From positions 1 to 16,846 of the forward strand of contig JBAUHN010000106.1 in NCBI GenBank assembly GCA_049680295.1: a stretch of 16,846 nt of DNA. The letters are read 5' to 3'. Positions 14,902 through 16,846 of the stretch are shown here, one piece after another. A program made the translations under genes and the position numbers. This DNA is from JBAUHN01 sp049680295. GTDB taxonomy: Bacteria; Pseudomonadota; Alphaproteobacteria; Rhodobacterales; Rhodobacteraceae. Below the pieces are notes generated by a model. It saw only the letters and a list, made by a program, of their open reading frames with translations, was not told where the DNA came from and ran no database searches. How positions within the stretch are numbered: position 1 is the first letter of the stretch; each line of letters opens with the position of its first letter.

Positions 14902-15879
14902 ATGGCCCTTTTGCGCATTCGCAACCTCAGCGTCGATTTCGCCACGGCTTCGGGCCGGTTTCGTGCCGTCGACAGTGTCGATCTGGACGTTCAGAAAGGT
15001 GAAATTCTGGCCATTGTCGGGGAAAGCGGGTCGGGGAAATCTGTGTCGATGCTGGCCTTGATGGGTCTGCTGCCATGGACCGCACGGGTGACGGCGGACG
15101 AGATGGCGTTTGACGGGCATGATCTGGCTACGCTCAGCGCTACGGCGCGACGCAAGATCGTCGGCAAGGATCTGGCGATGATCTTTCAGGAACCGATGTC
15201 ATCGCTGAACCCGTGTTTTCAGGTCGGCTGGCAGATCAAGGAAGCGCTGCGGTTTCATCTGGGCCTTGATCGCAAAGCCCGCCATGCCCGCGCGATCGAG
15301 CTGTTTGAGCAGGTCGGCATCCCCGCCCCCGAAAAGCGTCTGTCGGCCTTTCCGCATCAACTGTCGGGCGGCATGAACCAGCGGGTGATGATCGCCATGG
15401 CGATTGCTTGCAAACCGAAACTGCTGATCGCAGATGAACCGACAACGGCGCTGGATGTCACCATTCAGGCACAAATTCTGGATCTGCTGACGGGCCTGCG
15501 CAAAGATACCGGCATGGGGCTGGTGCTGATCACCCATGACATGGGCGTGGTGGCGGAAACGGCGGAACGTGTGTCGGTGCAATACGCAGGCCAAAAGATC
15601 GAAGAACAACCGGTGGTGCCGCTGTTCCAAACGCCGCACCATCCCTATACGGCCGCCCTGCTGGACGCGCTGCCCGAACGCGCCACCGAGAAACATTTGC
15701 CAACCATTCCCGGCGTTGTACCCGGCCAGTTTGACCGCCCCGACGGGTGCCTGTTTTCGCCCCGGTGCAAGTTTGCTGATGCGCGCTGTAAATCGACGCC
15801 GCCCGTTCCTTGTGACGCGGAACTGGGCCGGGCGCGCTGTCACTATCCGCTGAACACGGACGAAAGGGTTGCATCATGA
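14902..15879 (+). CDS. dppD: Dipeptide ABC transporter ATPase (DppD)
   Basis: This 325-residue ATPase subunit forms a heterodimer with DppF on the cytosolic face of DppBC. All ABC motifs are intact: Walker A GESGSGKS (40-47), Q-loop Gln96, signature LSGGMNQR (154-161), Walker B LLIADEP (174-180) and H-loop His212. The C-terminal oligopeptide/dipeptide extension has HHPYTAALL and a cysteine cluster (Cys283, 289, 296, 304, with Cys313 near the end). Such clusters have been reported to hold an iron-sulfur centre in some Dpp/Opp ATPases; here that is inference. GGAG at 7 nt precedes the ATG at 14902. The stop overlaps the dppF start (ATGA). Confidence 0.96.
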   Translation: MALLRIRNLSVDFATASGRFRAVDSVDLDVQKGEILAIVGESGSGKSVSMLALMGLLPWTARVTADEMAFDGHDLATLSATARRKIVGKDLAMIFQEPMSSLNPCFQVGWQIKEALRFHLGLDRKARHARAIELFEQVGIPAPEKRLSAFPHQLSGGMNQRVMIAMAIACKPKLLIADEPTTALDVTIQAQILDLLTGLRKDTGMGLVLITHDMGVVAETAERVSVQYAGQKIEEQPVVPLFQTPHHPYTAALLDALPERATEKHLPTIPGVVPGQFDRPDGCLFSPRCKFADARCKSTPPVPCDAELGRARCHYPLNTDERVAS

Positions 15880-16844
15880 ACGTCCCCGTCATGTCTGCCG
15901 TCAAACTGGCCCGACACTATCAGGTCGGTGGTTCGATCTTTTCCAAACCGCAAACCCTGCGCGCTGTCGCGGGATTGGATTTTGAGCTGTTTGCAGGGAA
16001 AACGCTGGCGGTTGTCGGCGAATCCGGTTGCGGAAAATCCACACTGGCCCGGATGATCACCATGATCGAAGAGCCGACCAATGGCAGTCTGGTTCTGGAT
16101 GGCAAACCTGTCACACGTGACGACTGGGCCGATTTGCGCGCCTCGGTGCAGATCGTGTTTCAGGACCCCTATGGCTCGCTTAACCCGCGCCAGCGGATCG
16201 GCGCGATATTGCAGGAACCGCTGATCATCAACCGGCCTGACATGTCCGCCCCCGACCGCGAGGCCAAGGCGCGCGAGATGCTGGCGCTGGTGGGTCTGCG
16301 ACCTGAACATTTTGACCGCTATCCGCATATGTTTTCGGGTGGGCAACGCCAGCGGATCGCCGTGGCGCGTGCCCTGATGCTGGAGCCGCGCGTGCTGGTG
16401 CTGGATGAACCGGTCTCGGCGCTGGATCTGTCCATTCAAAGCGCGATCCTGAACCTGCTGGTCGATCTGCAGGAACGGCTGAACCTGGCCTATCTGTTTA
16501 TCAGCCACGATCTGAGCGTGGTCGAACATGTGGCTGATGATGTGATCGTGATGTATCTGGGCCGCGCGGTCGAAAAAGGCAGCAAGGCAGACGTCTTTGC
16601 CGCGCCGAAACACCCCTATACCAAGGCCCTGCTATCAGCCACGCCGCGCGCCGATCCGACGGTCAAATCCGAACGGATCAAACTGCTGGGCGAATTGCCC
16701 TCGCCGCTGGATCAAATCACCGGCTGCGCCTTTGCCCCCCGCTGCTGGAAGGCGCAGGATACCTGCAAACAGAATGAGCCCGAACTGACCGGCGACGCGC
16801 ATCTGGCCGCGTGCCATTTCCCGATTGGGGCGGATGGGGAGTAG
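15876..16844 (+). CDS. dppF: Dipeptide ABC transporter ATPase (DppF)
   Basis: This 322-residue ATPase partner of DppD completes the importer. ABC motifs are intact: Walker A GESGCGKST (48-56), Q-loop Gln96, signature FSGGQRQR (153-160), Walker B VLVLDEP (173-179) and H-loop His211. The C-terminal extension has KHPYTKALLSA (245-255) and its own Cys cluster, GCAFAPRCWKAQDTC (283-297) plus Cys313. The ATG at 15876 lies within the dppD stop (ATGA, 4-bp overlap), with AAAGGG 7 nt upstream. It is the last gene seen; the window ends 2 bases past its stop, so whether more genes follow is unknown. Confidence 0.96.
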   Translation: MNVPVMSAVKLARHYQVGGSIFSKPQTLRAVAGLDFELFAGKTLAVVGESGCGKSTLARMITMIEEPTNGSLVLDGKPVTRDDWADLRASVQIVFQDPYGSLNPRQRIGAILQEPLIINRPDMSAPDREAKAREMLALVGLRPEHFDRYPHMFSGGQRQRIAVARALMLEPRVLVLDEPVSALDLSIQSAILNLLVDLQERLNLAYLFISHDLSVVEHVADDVIVMYLGRAVEKGSKADVFAAPKHPYTKALLSATPRADPTVKSERIKLLGELPSPLDQITGCAFAPRCWKAQDTCKQNEPELTGDAHLAACHFPIGADGE

Positions 16845-16846
16845 GG

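Noticed and set aside
14248..15120. 290-codon minus-strand frame across dppC and dppD
   Set aside because: It has a composition typical of an antisense shadow (runs of His, Gln, Asn, Arg), and lies opposite clearly coding transporter genes.
15843..16613. 256-codon minus-strand frame opposite dppF
   Set aside because: Antisense to intact ABC ATPase motifs; no recognisable protein features.

Overview
The window looks like chromosomal DNA from a marine-type alphaproteobacterium of the order Rhodobacterales (Roseobacter group). This rests on the fairly GC-rich coding sequence, a DUF2948 gene between murA and hisD, a UPF0262 gene next to a low-molecular-weight phosphatase gene, and a short Cys-rich lipoprotein of a type I associate with this order. 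No sequence search was possible, so family names rest on motifs and recalled homologues. The window is almost fully coding. I see no rRNA, tRNA, CRISPR array, insertion sequence or prophage gene, and no intergenic gap longer than about 270 bases.

Region 1 (1-4130, minus strand) is a BMP-family (nucleoside or purine-type) ABC importer operon. In transcription order it holds a Tat-exported binding protein, a double-domain ATPase, permease 1, and permease 2, which is cut by the window edge. A perfect-arm inverted repeat sits on the predicted -35 box of the binding-protein promoter and is a good candidate operator.

Region 2 (4306-7628, plus strand) is a housekeeping string: a small basic protein of unknown function, murA (first committed step of peptidoglycan synthesis), a DUF2948 gene whose start overlaps the murA stop, and hisD (last step of histidine synthesis).

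Region 3 (7653-9943) is mixed. A minus-strand glycosyltransferase-like gene converges on hisD. A divergent plus-strand pair follows: UPF0262 and a low-molecular-weight phosphatase abutting it stop-to-start. A small Cys-containing lipoprotein gene then lies on the minus strand.

Region 4 (10215-16844, plus strand) is a complete dipeptide transport operon of DppABCDF type, closely resembling E. coli DppABCDF by eye. An M24 metallopeptidase gene is inserted between dppA and dppB. Import of dipeptides and cytosolic cleavage, perhaps of proline-containing ones, would thus be co-expressed. A stem-loop between dppA and the peptidase gene probably sets a higher level of the binding protein than of the downstream genes. 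A near-perfect palindrome lies just upstream of dppA.

Most of the window is ordinary. The points that deserve a second look are the operator-like palindromes before the two transporter operons, the peptidase inside the dpp operon, the unknown small proteins coupled to murA, and the UPF0262/phosphatase pair. I found no convincing evidence for a wholly new system.
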